Shown piece by piece: positions 49,458 through 61,641 of a stretch of 64,000 bases of DNA (positions are counted from its first letter, which is position 1; the number at the start of each line of letters is the position of its first letter). The position numbers and the translations under genes were made by a program. Source of the DNA: Nannobrachium achirus (lineage: Eukaryota; Chordata; Actinopteri; Myctophiformes; Myctophidae); assembly GCA_963921795.1 (NCBI GenBank), contig OY997650.1:18090862-18154861 (forward strand), read 5' to 3'. The notes under the pieces are model-generated. The model saw only the letters and a list, made by a program, of their open reading frames with translations. It was not told where the DNA came from and did not search any database.

Positions 49458-49912
49458 CAGGGCAGGAATTTCATGGAGGCCATGAAGGCCATGGCCGTCG
49501 TTGCCCCTCAGTTTAGCCTTGTACCCCTCCAGAAAATGGCATGCCCTGAGGCCACAGTGGCCTTAATGCCCCAGCTGACTGTACCACTTTCTCCTCTGTC
49601 TCTGTATTGTCAATATGTAGACACCAGTGTCTTTTGTTCCCAATTTTAAACCAATCCAGTATCTTTGATTGGTACAGGGATGAGCATGGATCAGATTGTA
49701 AATACCAATTTATTTATTTCAATGCAGATAGTCTACATATTACATTTAAAATCATCCTTAACCCTTAAATTCAATTAATTCTTTCAATGGACCAAAATCG
49801 TGTTTTATTTTATGGCCTTCCTGCCCTGGCATTTGGCCTTTGTGCCCTCAAACAATGGACAACACCAAAGGCCAAGTGGCCTTGCCCCTAAAATGACAAA
49901 ATTCCAGCCTTG
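49458..49912. mobile_element. hAT-like element with exact 8-bp duplication
   Basis: The left end CAGGGCAGGAATTTC and right end AAATTCCAGCCTTG are flanked by CATTGTAA on both sides. The interior is rich in GGCC and has no palindrome module. Confidence 0.85.
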
Positions 49913-49987
49913 CATTGTAAGCATTTTGATCAAGCTAAAGCGATGGCAGGTTAGCTACTCACCTGCAGTGCGTCGGCAGGTTAACAT

Positions 49988-51241
49988 TTAGTCTAGTAGG
50001 AAAGGGGGGTCCAGCGGGTCCACGCACATAGGGTGGATTTTTTTTGTCGCCACCTGTTTTTTCTTAATCCTTAAAGGGTATATTTTAAGATTCTGTCAGG
50101 TGCCAAGCTGAAATATTGTCCCAAGGGGTTCATTTTTAATGATTTCTTGCACCTACCCATCTTTATATTACAAAAGAGTAAATTATCTACTTCCGGGTCA
50201 TGTATCGCTAACTTAATACCAAACCACTTGGCCAAGATGTACTACATATAAACCACTTGGCCAAGATGTACTACATATGTACTAAATATAGCTTAAAAAT
50301 TCAAACACCCATGTCACCTTTGCAAGATGTTGTTTCCAAACCTCTGTATACAGTTGTATTCGTTATTACCCTCATATTTTGCCTCTGTATAAAATAGCCT
50401 CAAGTCGACCCGGAAACAGTTAGCCAAATAGCTAATAGTTAGCTCACAACTTTCCACTTTTCTCTTTCACCTCAATCGCAGTAACATCCGTATACATCAC
50501 GTCATCGCATCACCAATACATTTTTCTTTTTTTTTTTCAAAACTTTTTTTTTCCCAAATGTTATTTTTCTCAAAAAACTTTTTTTCCTCAAAAAACTTTT
50601 TTTTCCTCAAAACTTTTTTTTCCTCAAAAAACAATTTTTTTCAAAACTTTTTTTTTTTTACCCATATTTGGCCATTACACACACCACACTGCCGCAACAT
50701 GGCGGTGAGGGCCGCGCAGCGGCCTGAACTCTAGACTTTTGCGGCCCGAAGGGCCGCAAACTTCTAGTTCACTTACAATTCAGGAAAAAAGACCCCCCAA
50801 TAAATCTTCTTTAGGTAGCATGTGAGGGGTCTAACTAGGGGTTTTTCATGATTCTGAATCCATTACAAGCATTTGTTTTGCAAGAAAAACATTCCTTGGG
50901 CTAGAAACGTCCCCACAAGGTTTTGTGGTGAAAAGTGATGAACAGTTTTGTGGCATCCATTTATGCCCAAGGAATGTTTTTCGTGCAAAACAAATGCTTG
51001 CAATGGATTCAGAATCATGAAAAAACCCTAGTTAGACCCCTCACATGCTACTTAAAGAGGATTTCTTTGGCGGGTCTTTTTTGCTGTATAGTAAGTGAAT
51101 GGGTAGGTGCAAGAAATCATTCAAAATGAACCCCTTGGGACGATATTTCAGCTTGGCACCTGGCAGAATCTTAAAATATACCCTTTAAGGATTAAGAAAA
51201 AACAGATGGCCAACCCTATGTGCGTGTTCCTACTAGACTAA
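49988..51241. mobile_element. Large fold-back (palindromic) element
   Basis: Left arm TTAGTCTAGTAGG... (49988-50159 and 50768-50908) pairs with right arm ...CCTACTAGACTAA (50963-51241) over roughly 300 bp, with a short loop around 50910-50962. A Helitron interrupts the left arm. There is no coding region. Confidence 0.85.
50160..50767 (+). mobile_element. Helitron inserted in the fold-back arm
   Basis: It starts TCTTTATATTAC and ends CTTCTAG, with a 3' hairpin TTTGCGGCCC-GAA-GGGCCGCAAA (50738-50760). The uninterrupted right arm of the host palindrome reads CCCATTCAC here (inverse strand), proving a clean insertion between A and T. It contains a tandem 27-bp repeat near 50220-50275 and T-rich CTTTTTTTTCC units. 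Confidence 0.85.
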
Positions 51242-51925
51242 TTCACCCGTGTCGAAAGAATGGACTGTCGAACAGATGCTACAGTATGTCGCAATATAGA
51301 CACGCTCTCCCTTGTACTTGGAGCGGATAATCAGAAATAGCTGTTTTGTATTTAAATTTAAAAGAGGGGGAAAACACAAAATGTGGATTGGATAGCCAGC
51401 AGCAAGCTAGTCAGAGAGATACAGACAGAAATAGAGACAAAGATTGGACAGAGCAAGCTCAAGTTCAGCTACAACTCCAAAGAAATCAGTAATAAACCCT
51501 GCCTAGTAGTGCTTTGTCTCCTGTGTTGTTCCATTAAGCGCATCCTGCTCCACTTTTTTTTTACAGTTCTCTCTGCCTCTATCTGGCTGCCTGTGTGTCT
51601 GTCCCTGGCGCCGCTTCAGTGGCGGTAGGTGATCATTAGAGCGGTTTGCTCCAGGCAGGAACACACACCGGTCCGAAGGTCCGGCAGTTTGTCTGCAAAA
51701 GCCTAGCGCTGGGAGCCGGGAGTGAATCCCACAGGACCGAATAGGAAAGCACGAGCCACGAGCTCGGGCGTGGTTCTTGTCCCATGATTGGTGCTTTGGT
51801 TTAAGCCTTTTCTGACCGACATATTGAAGGAGAGGAAGGCATTGAGAGACAGAGATAGGAAGAGGGAGAAAGTAAGCGGGGGGTGAAATGAGGAAACAAG
51901 TAAAGGAACCATAAAGGAGTGTGGA

Positions 51926-52313
51926 TCCCTAGCATCCTTTAAAATTGCCCTGAAAAACCACTTACAGGCAGCAGCCGTTCGCAACTGGTAAAAAAACAAA
52001 CCTAGCCCAGCCCTACCCTCCCCTGCCCCTTCTTTGTATATACTTACTGTTTGTTTAGACTTACTGCTTTCTTTTTTTTGTTCTTTCATTTTCTTTTCTT
52101 TACATATCTACTGCATAGTACTGTGTTCTATTCGTCTGTCATTCAATGTTATATGAGATACTTAAATGGTTTCCTGTGGAAATAAGCTTATTCTTTTCTA
52201 GGATCTCCTTTTAGTAGACCTTGTACCAGTGAACTGTACCGTCATGAAACTGTACCTTTTCCTATGCAAACTTCTAATAAAGTCTTCAATCAATCAATCA
52301 ATCAATCAATCAA
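51926..52313 (+). mobile_element. LINE 3' end with TCAA tail
   Basis: It encodes CGSLASFKIALKNHLQAAAV RNW-stop-like text (the last codons of a reverse transcriptase), then a 3' untranslated region and AATAAAGTCTTCAATCAATC with a (TCAA)n tail. Two inverted copies are in the adgra intron (15164-16037). Confidence 0.75.
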
Positions 52314-53469
52314 AGTGGCTGTTCTGGAATAGATAGTGGAACACTTTGTCAATGATCTGCTTTGATTTACCTCCCCCTGGCAGTCCTAGTTATGGCATGC
52401 CATTATACAGTATGTGAACATTTTCAAAAATCATGTGTTGTGAGCTTGTAGATCTGCAATTTTTGCTATATTTGAAATAGATTTTAATGGGGAATTTCTC
52501 TTTAAAACACTTTTGGGGTCATTTTCACATCTACCTTGGTCTTGTGTGCACCCCAGACGGTATTTCATTTGCTTGATTCAATATGTAGATATTGATATTG
52601 ATTTTGATCGAACACACATTCCAATTCAGCCCATTCAAGTTCTGACACCAAGACTCATTGCAAACCCACAACACTTATGACAGATTTTTTTGATTGATTT
52701 ATTTATTAGACACATACAAAAATGCATACAGTACAAAAGTACAGTCAAACACTTTGGTCCAAAAGGAATAAACTGAAGAAAGACCATGTGGTCTTGTTTC
52801 CATTCAGGTCCCATGCATTCATTCACTAGAAGGATATACAGTCATATACCAAAGAAACAACAACATATAAAATATAACAACTCTAAGACATTTAAACCAT
52901 CAGGTCTATGAACCTTATGGTTAGAATGTATGTATGTATGTATGTATGTACCGGTATGTATGAACAAGTTGGGGTTGGGATGTCGTAGGTGGTACTGAAT
53001 AATCTGAATAATCTCTTACCTCTCCATATGACCTGTTAACAGATGAATTTTTAAGCCAGTTTTGAATGAGGCCAGCGAATTGCTTTTTTTGAGGGAAGGG
53101 GGAGAGCATTCCACACCTGAATGGCAGTGTTGTGAAAGGTGAATTTACCCATATTTGTTTTAAAAATGGGTGGCACCAGATCTTTATTTGCGCTCCCTCT
53201 AGTATTAAGGCCGTGAGAGTTGCTCACTCTTTTTAGGTAATCAATCAGATAAATTGGTACCGAGGGCATGGGATATTGTCCTAATAAATGGGGAGATGTT
53301 AATTTGTGAAATTTGTTTAAGTGTTATTCATGTTGTATGCTGCTTTGTTGCTTTCCTTTGCAAATGTAGGAAGTAGACCTTGGCTAGACTGGGATACATT
53401 TGCCAGAGCGGAATTTAAAACTGCTTAAAAACCGCGCTCACAAATGTCAGAGTACAGTAGATGTCAAAA

Positions 53470-53840
53470 TGACCCAAGAAGTGTTTTACCTCACAGCTAG
53501 AAGGTCTCTGGTTCAATTGCCGCCAGGGACGCTGCGGGCGTGTTCTCTCCTCCGCGTTATCAGTGTCCATCCATACCCTACGTAGGTGGGGAAAGGTTGC
53601 AAAAGGGCTTTTCTGGGGAGTTTGCATGTTCTCCCTGTGTCCCCTAGGGTAGGTACCCTCACATAAAAACATGCTGCAAGCATACAGTATATGAGGACTG
53701 AGCATGATGCAAGCTCAGTTCGGGGTTCTCCCCAGGTTGGCAGAGGGAGAGTATAGCGCCCAGGATTACACCTATAGGCACTGGGTGAAAAATGGATTAC
53801 AAAATCGTGGGATAAAAATGTAATAATACAATTTTGTAAT
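53470..53840. mobile_element. DANA-like SINE fragment
   Basis: CACAGCTAGAAGGTCTCTGG TTCAATTGC followed by GGGGAGTTTGCATGTTCTCC CTGTGT recalls the DANA-type fish SINE. The B box is imperfect and the 3' part is degraded. Confidence 0.5.
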
Positions 53841-54200
53841 AATCTAGACCGTATCAATATGCTGATGTATAATCTGCTATATTCTTCCCCTATAATATCC
53901 TGCTAATTGTTAATGTGCTTTATCCCAGCTGCACTATGACAAGCGGCCATATGGAAATGTGACACCACTTTGTGGCACGGCTACCCCCTTATTTCCTCGC
54001 TCCTTGTAACATGTGCTGTCACTTCCCATTACAGCGCAGCAGGACGGGGAGAACAGGGCCCGACAGTCTGAGATGAATTTAGATGTAGCGATCTTGTCTG
54101 GGATAAGCTTTAATAGATTACATTTTATGGTGATGTGGCCCATCCCCTGTCGCTGAACACTTGCACTTATCCTCCAGGCTTTCACATGTGAGCGCACACT

Positions 54201-54224
54201 TGCACACACACACGCACGCACGCA

Positions 54225-54303
<79 letters not shown>
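54201..54303. repeat. CA microsatellite
   Basis: About 100 nt of CA repeats with CGCA units at the left. Confidence 0.95.
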
Positions 54304-54306
<3 letters not shown>

Positions 54307-55409
54307 GGGGCGGGCATACAAACCCACATGCACAAACACACAAGTGTGCAAAGAATGAGTTGCACCACACCAAAAGATTTAACACAAACTCTCTCTCGCT
54401 GTCTGCCACTTGTCCTTGGTTCACAGTGTTTGTTCTTCTCCTTCCACCTGTTTGTTTGTTCTGATTCAATCTGGATGTTCCCTGAGCAATGTGCCTTTTT
54501 TGCCTCGACACTAAGGAGCGTGTTACGGTAATGTTAATGATGCCATAATTGCGTATATTGGATGCGCACGCGCGCTAGTGTGTGTGTGCGTGCGCGTGTG
54601 TAGTGTACGTGCGTGTTTGTGCGTGATGCACGCGTGTGACTAGCTCTCTATTTTTTATCAGGCCAGGGCCCCTGAAGCGACAAGGTTGTTAGCAGCAGCT
54701 AATGGTGGCAATGCAACAAAAGCCTCAAATTAGGTTTGGCACAGGTAATTTAATGGTTCAATAAAAATCCGTTTTACCCAATGGTGCCCTGCTTGCCCAG
54801 TGCCACCCATCCGTCCACCAGCTCTCGTCCTCTCGTCTACCAGCAATTGCGTCTTCCTCCAGTCCGATGGGTCTCTTTGAAACCCCACCCCCCACCTCAT
54901 CCAACACTCCACCCCCTCACACACCCGTGCAAGTGCACTCCAATCACACTCTTCATATAGACGGCAGCTTTTATAGACGTGCTTCGGTCCGCACGCAAGA
55001 TAGCTTTTCAATTAAGTCAATTGGCTCCCGATCATGTGAGTTCAACTTGCTGGAGCGTTGATCGAAAACCTGGCCACCTCCGCCCCTCCACCCCAGCCTA
55101 CCCTCTTCTGATATGGGCGAGAATCAAATCACATCCCAGTCTATTCCTCCAGGGTTGGAGGCCTGATATCACTGCTTCTGGTGTGAATCATTTTCTTCTT
55201 GCCATGGGTGAGTGACTGCATCGTCTTGGTTGTTTTACTGTGCCTGGGTGACCTTGATGGTGAAAATAGTAGAATTTCTCTCAGTCGTTATACTTTGATG
55301 TACTGTACTGGCAGTGTTTGTACAGTGCAGCATGAATAGAATTCAGTGGCCAAATGGAGTATTTGCACAGACCGGTTTCGCATCTTAACCTTGGTCTATA
55401 GATATTCTG

Positions 55410-55964
55410 CAGGGGTGTCGCACCAAATTCTGGGCCCTGGGTACAAGGATTCAGTGCGGGCCCCCCATGAATGTTCTTCATAGGGGAGGGGGTTTAACCC
55501 ATTTAGACTGGGAACGCATTGTTACGCATTATTTTGTGCTTTAACTATTGGAAAATAGCAGATATACAAGCTCACAGCACGGCACCAAGTGCAGCGCTGC
55601 AATCTTGTAGATCTGCTATTTTTGAAAAATCGTGAAAATCTTTTAATATTTCAAATCCTTTTTCTTTTCTTTTTTAAACCTATTTTTTTATGTTGGTGGT
55701 GCTCAAACTTTTTCTTGTCAAGGACCCCCAAAATGATATGTTTGGGGTCCCCCCAAGAAGCAGAATTTGAGTTACAAATGTTTGCTTAAAAAATACATAT
55801 ATTCTAATATTTGCACACATTTTCACGACTTTTCAAAAATAGCAGATCTACAAGCTCGCAGCGCGGCTTGTTTATCTGCTATTTTTCAATAGCTGAAGGC
55901 CCCTCCGTCTACCTTGGGCTGTAGTAACTCAGTCCCCCCCCCCCCCCCCCTTGTGACGCCCCAG
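55410..55964. mobile_element. hAT family C copy
   Basis: The left end CAGGGGTGTCGCACCAAATT matches 8862. The right end is TTGTGACGCCCCAG after a poly-C run. Two GATCTAC palindromes are present (55551-55623 and 55833-55887). I see no clean duplication. Confidence 0.75.
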
Positions 55965-57011
55965 TCTAAAGATATGTATTCTACACATAATTCCTCTTGT
56001 AATCCTGTGCAAAGCAATAGCCAAGTTTGTGAACACTATATTAACCTTAAATACATAGATGTATGTACAGTACACATTGAAGCAAGCGATACAAGCTCTC
56101 GTTCCTCACCTCCATGGGGAAGGCCAACGCCTTGCCTTCCAGCCAATCATAATTTATTCATTAAAAGAATTCCCATTATCTGATTATCTCAATTAATCAG
56201 CCTTGTGTGTTCCGGTAAACAGAGCATGAGGATGAAGATGAGATCCACCTGAGCTCCTTTCCATTTCCTCACGCCCACGGCACAGGACAGAAGCCAGCAG
56301 ATTTTTGGGCCGTGAATGAGCACGCGTTTCGATTAAGAATTTATAAAGTGAGGAGTAGTAGGGTGGATAGGGCCTGTGCACCATCAGGGGAAGCTAAACA
56401 AAACAAGCTAGTGCCAAACAAGATGCCAGGCCTCCCCTAAGCACATGAATAATGTACCGCAGAAAAACACGTACGTTCTGTGGTAGCACCGCAGTGGTAA
56501 ACAGACAATTAACATAGCACCACGCACAAGCACGCATATACACGAGGCTCAACTAGCGGAGGCATTTTCCCAGCCTGCAGAGATGTGACTCAGTGAATGA
56601 ATTGGTCCTCGAGGGATCGACGGTTCACACACAGGTGAAGGTAAATTCTCACAATACAGAAAACGTTTCCTTTCTGGCCTATGTTGCAGACTTTTTAGTT
56701 TTCTTTTCCGATATGAAAAGCTGTCCTCCAAAAATGTATTGTCATTCTATATTTATCCTTATGCCCTCATTCTCATTCAGTCCAGGCGTTCTTGTGCTTA
56801 CTCAGTGCTTCAGTGCTCACTCGGATGGGCTTCTTCAATGCAGCTATACTGTCCTGCAGCAGTCGGAAGATGGTTGGTAATCGCTCGCAGTGGTCTAGGA
56901 TCACTGTTGTTTTCCTCCTTTAGTTATGTTAGTTAAGGCCTGAGTCCATTAATCAAGAACAAATGTGGGGCAGGTGCCTATGTTCCTAGTGGGGGAGTCT
57001 ACAGTATACAG

Positions 57012-57363
57012 CAGGGTTCCCCAATTAGTTTTCCCCAAGGGCCGAATTATGTCTAGGGTACCAATTGCCGAGGGCCACAACATTGCAGGGGACGACGGCG
57101 GCGTTCCTGCTACTCCAGCGATAGTTCAGATATCGTCGTTGTCTGGTGAAAATGTTGTATGTCCAAAACCGTTCGTTTTGAATTTATAATTTCTTTAATT
57201 ATTTAAACTAGTGAAAACAGCCAATCTACTGCTTGTAGATCTGCTGTTTTCACTACTTTTGTGCGACGGCCTTGTATGATTTGCGAAAGAACGTACAAAT
57301 TTGGAGAGACAAGATTTCCAGTCGACAACGATGATATACTAGTGTTGTTGCTGGGGAACCCTG
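57012..57363. mobile_element. hAT-like element hosting an ATATCGTC MITE
   Basis: The ends CAGGGTTCCCCA and TGGGGAACCCTG are flanked by GTATACAG and GTATATAG (7 of 8). The MITE 57130-57337 fills most of it. Confidence 0.8.
57130..57337. mobile_element. ATATCGTC MITE, nested
   Basis: The ends ATATCGTCGTTGTCTGG and CGACAACGATGATAT are inverted. The inner palindrome at 57211-57253 is CAGCCAATCTACTGCTTGTA then GATCTGCTGTTTTC. Confidence 0.8.
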
Positions 57364-59207
57364 GTATATAGTATGTCTCTGCAACTAGCCAGCACTCAAC
57401 ACCCTTCTCCTGCCTTCTTTGGGGTCAAATATACCCCGGCCCCAGTTAATGAGTTCTTGTAGAAAAAATAATAATTCAGGCATTAAATCGTGAGACAGGT
57501 TGGCCCAGTTGCACCACGTTAGCTGTTATCTGCTCACGAGATTAAGATTAGAGTATTATGTTGTACTACAATTCCCATCTTGTCCTTGAGAATCAAGACC
57601 AATATCACAGTCCTTGGAGTAGCAAATATTAGCCCACATTTCTGGTCATATGACTGGTTAGGAGCCTTTGGGTTACAAACAGGTAACACAAATCTGCCAA
57701 TATTTGGGTGAAAACATTTGTTATTTTATTTTTACCACGGAATAGCTCCGACCAGACATCCTCCCTCTGGGGGCATTGATTGACAGGGTCTGTTTACACG
57801 CCGCGGTGTCTGGAACACTTATCTGTGCCCCGCAGCCTCTAGAGTGTGCTTCGGGCCTAGCTCTGCAGCTTTAGAAAGGGGGTTGTGGTTGTAAATGAGA
57901 AGGTAGAGGGGATACTTGGAGGCCTCGAGGTCAGAGAGGGACGCAGGGAGCGTGTTTGGTTTAAGTCTTTATATATAGACCTTGGCACATGGCTCCCATG
58001 GAGACCTGGCGTGGTGTTAGGGCACACATGAAGTGTCAGGAGTGGGTTATCCCCTCACCTCTCTCTGTATTTCTCTATCTATCTCTCTGTCTCTCTTTCT
58101 CTGCCCGGTTCCATACGACTGAGGGCTGTCTGTTGAAGGTCAAGGAGATAAGGTGGAATAGTGTACCAGTGGCGAGATAGGGAGCTGCAGCAATTACAAC
58201 CATGTAGATGAAAAGGCCTTTAAATGTCTGCTGCCCACTGAGGAACATACAGTACTGTAGAAGGTGTGGACACCTCCCCTCCCATCTCTTCCATTGTCCA
58301 ATGTCCATCACTGCAAATAGTCCTAAAATTTGAAATATCCCATCTAACAAGTCATTTGAAATTAATAGGCCTACAAAATTGCTTTAGTGGTGTGGGGATG
58401 ATTTCATTATTCAGTTGTGATGTTTATTTTATTAATTTCTTTGTATGTTTGAATGTCCTTGAGCTTTTAGGATTACAGTCTCATGCTGAGGAGCTTGTCT
58501 CTTCTTGAAGGCATGAACACTATGCCTACTATGTCTTCAAAAACAGCAGATGGAAGGATGTTCCATGTTGTTACGGCAGAGTGGAGAAAACTCCTAGGCA
58601 TTTGGTGTTAGCTCTGGGGAGTATCAAGGCGTAACTTGGTGGTAATCTCCTGATGGTTTTACCTGGGGTGTGAAGCAAGCAGTGCTTTCAGATCTCCTGA
58701 CCGGTTGGGAGTGTGCATCTCGGAAAGAACAGTCGTTGCATCAACCGATATCTAACCGCCTAAAAGAGTAGTCTGTGAGCCACTCACACAGGCAAGGCAA
58801 GAATACTGCAAACATGTGTGTTTGCCTGATGCCTCACATTCACAATGCTCCAAGACGTTGCCTGGTGCATTTGCAGATGTTAGACATACAGTATATATGG
58901 CTGGTCTAGTTGAGTTTTCTTTTCTGTCAGAAATGTAAATTCTGGTTTGTTCGACAGCTTAGAGACAGAACACCTTTATAAACAATTTGAAAATGCTATG
59001 CTACAACATGACATGTCCACTATAGTGTCCCTTTAAAGCTCTTGATTGAAACAGGGTCACTTGTTTCAAGATAATTCTTGAAGACAAATAAATAAATCAA
59101 TATTTCTTATAAGGGCGTTTATATCTAAAAACTGAATTTAAGATGAATTCAAATCGTGCATTGGAAGATACGAAAGAAAAATAGATAACGTAATATTGAG
59201 ATTGCAA

Positions 59208-59666
59208 TTAACTCATTCTGTGCCAATGACGTCTCATGACGTTTTTTTTTGCAAAGGCGTTCAGTGCCAATGACGTCTTTGACGTCTTTTGAGTTTTTTG
59301 TATAAAAAAAAGAAAAAAGAAAAAAATCACTTTTTTTTTTTTTTAAAGATGTCAAAATGACCTGGGATCAGAGAGATGCTTTTCTCTGTTTGTGTGTTTG
59401 CTCCCTCGTTTAGCTGATTGAGAAAATGTGTGTTCATTCTAGTGGATGGACACTTTTTTTCATTCAAACAGCTCTATCTCTGGAACCATTTGTCTGATTG
59501 ACAAAATTATTTTTGCCACTGAATCACAACAACTGTGTCTGTTTCTGTGGGGGGAAAAAATTATAAAAAAAAAACATTTTTTTTGATTGCGCAATAAAGA
59601 AAAACATACAAAACCGTGGCACAGCTACCTTGGAGCCATTTTGGCATTTGGCACAGAAAGAGTTAA
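59208..59666. mobile_element. TTAA-flanked MITE
   Basis: TTAACTCATTCTGTGCCAA and TTTGGCACAGAAAGAGTTAA form inverted ends. The left side carries TGACGTC three times. The ends resemble those of 25379-26064. Confidence 0.75.
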
Positions 59667-60153
59667 TGTTGCGTGCCAATATTATAAACATTTAAATTAT
59701 TTCCTTACATCTCTGTCATTTTATTTCTCTCTTTTTCTCTGTTTAAATCGGTTTCTGGTGATTGGCTTCTTAGTCGTAAACACCTGCCATTGAGTGTTGT
59801 TCTCCAACATTGACGTAGATCTCACTGGTATACATTCATGCCAATGTAATTTGTTATTGGTCTATAGATAATGTATAATATAATAATGCTACCAAAATGT
59901 TAGCCTTGTGTGCCTTTGCCTTTGGTTTCGCTCCATTTTTGATGGCGTTTACATAGCAGGACCATAGTGCAGAGTGAAAGTATGGCATATACTCACTTGA
60001 TCTTGTGATTGCAATTGAGAACATCATTACAGCATCATTACAGGTCTGTACAAAGTGTTTTGGCAGCCATGGTTACAAGTGATACATACACTCACTCACT
60101 CACACATGCAAGCACGCACGCACGGAGACATACACACATTCTCTCTCTCTCTC

Positions 60154-60184
<31 letters not shown>

Positions 60185-60503
60185 GCTTGTCTCTCACTCT
60201 CACACCTTAATCCTGGATCCAAGGGGAGGAGGTGCTTGGGGCACTTTGGCTCAGTGAAATTTACATTTATACCGACGCGGAAAGGCAGGTCCATCCCCTG
60301 GAGCGGAAGCAAAGCCCAGCTGGCGCTGGCCACCCTCACATAGCCATTCTCATGCAGATCTCACATTCTCCCCAGAGAATGCAGCTTTTGAGCCCACTTG
60401 TTATTCTGCCAGCTCATTTTGAAGAAGATGTGCCATCATCACCATCATCACCACCACAGCCTTAGGTAGCGCTCACATTGGCAGGCCGTAGAGGCAGCGG
60501 TTT

Positions 60504-60686
60504 AATTTCCTCTGCTTTGCGATGGGTCACAAGTGGTGTGGGCCGAACTCGCGAACATCCCGCAGCAGAACAGAGAGCGACTGAATCCAACATGTTGGGA
60601 CTTCCTGGAGGCAGGCACAATCCGAAACAACAGTGGAGGTCTCCGTATCGGAGAAGATGGCACGGTCCAGGCACAGGCAGCGGTAT
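60504..60686 (+). other. Exon-like open segment of unknown identity
   Basis: A stop-free, GC-richer stretch in one plus frame reads VVWAELANIPQQNRERLNPT, CWDFLEAGTIRNNSGGLRIG and EDGTVQAQAAV, after a pyrimidine-rich stretch and CACAAG. A hAT element was inserted at its end. With the hAT removed the frame runs 11 more codons to a stop, or could splice at GCG|GTATGC. I do not recognise the protein. It may be a transposon relic or chance. Confidence 0.25.
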
Positions 60687-60867
60687 CAGGGGCGTCAATT
60701 GGGTATGGCAGGGGTATGCAGCTGCCATACCCTGGGTCCAGGGCGGAAAATAAAAGTTATTTTTAAATATAAATCCATGAATATCTCTTTGTTTATCTGC
60801 GCTGGTTATTATGTTGTTAAATTACAGTAAAATAACTACAAATGCAAAATTTAACAAAATGGTCACT

Positions 60868-61341
60868 TTAACTCTTATACTGCTTTGGACGTTCCTGTTC
60901 GCCCCAATTCCCAAGAGACCTCCGCGCCAATACGGCGCTCGTTCGCGTTCGTTCGTTCGTTCGCTTACCTTGTTGAAGCTGATGAGGGGTCGCGCCGCCA
61001 TGTACTGTAAACACATTTTCCGCGGTGATGGTGTAAAAAATCCATTATGCGTTAACATCAACGGAGACCAATTCACTTCCTTGTTGATTTCTCTGGCTGT
61101 GAGGCTCTGTGGCCAGTGACTGGTCTGAATGCACGTAACAGGCAAATCACATTCATTCTCAGCATGACGCCGCCCTCTGCTGCCTGGCAGACCAAAGTGC
61201 ACTATTGCACAATCAAAAAATAAAAAAAAATAATAAATAAATAAATGTCTGTCTATCTACTATAACGTCGCAAAGGTAAGCAGCTTTTTGATGGCACCAG
61301 ACCCAATAAATAAATAAATAATCTGGCAGTAGGAGAGTTAA
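60868..61341. mobile_element. TTAA-flanked MITE nested in a hAT
   Basis: TTAACTCTTATACTGC and GCAGTAGGAGAGTTAA are the ends. It must be younger than its host element. Confidence 0.7.
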
Positions 61342-61560
61342 TAAGGTATTATAATTGTATTCTCCACATCTTGACAAGATGGTATATTCCCAGGTTCCGC
61401 AGGTCAGCTGCACACACAGGTGCAATGCATTATTGTTAATTGTGGCACGTTTACTAACTTGCCAAGTTTCACTTGAACAACCGTTCCAGGCTGCCATATC
61501 CAGCTCAAGAAACCATAGAAACCTGTGTAAAAAATGTTCAAAACTCATTTTTTTCAGACA

Positions 61561-61641
61561 TTGTGAAAATAGCCGATCTACATGCTCACAACGCCTCGCA
61601 GCGCGAGGCGTTGTGAGCATGTAGATCTGCTATTTTCACAA
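61561..61641. repeat. Longest GATCTAC palindrome
   Basis: Two 39-nt arms differ at one base pair and flank a 3-nt loop (AGC). The arm reads TTGTGAAAATAGCCGATCTA CATGCTCACAACGCCTCGC. It represents the recurring module described in the findings. Confidence 0.95.
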
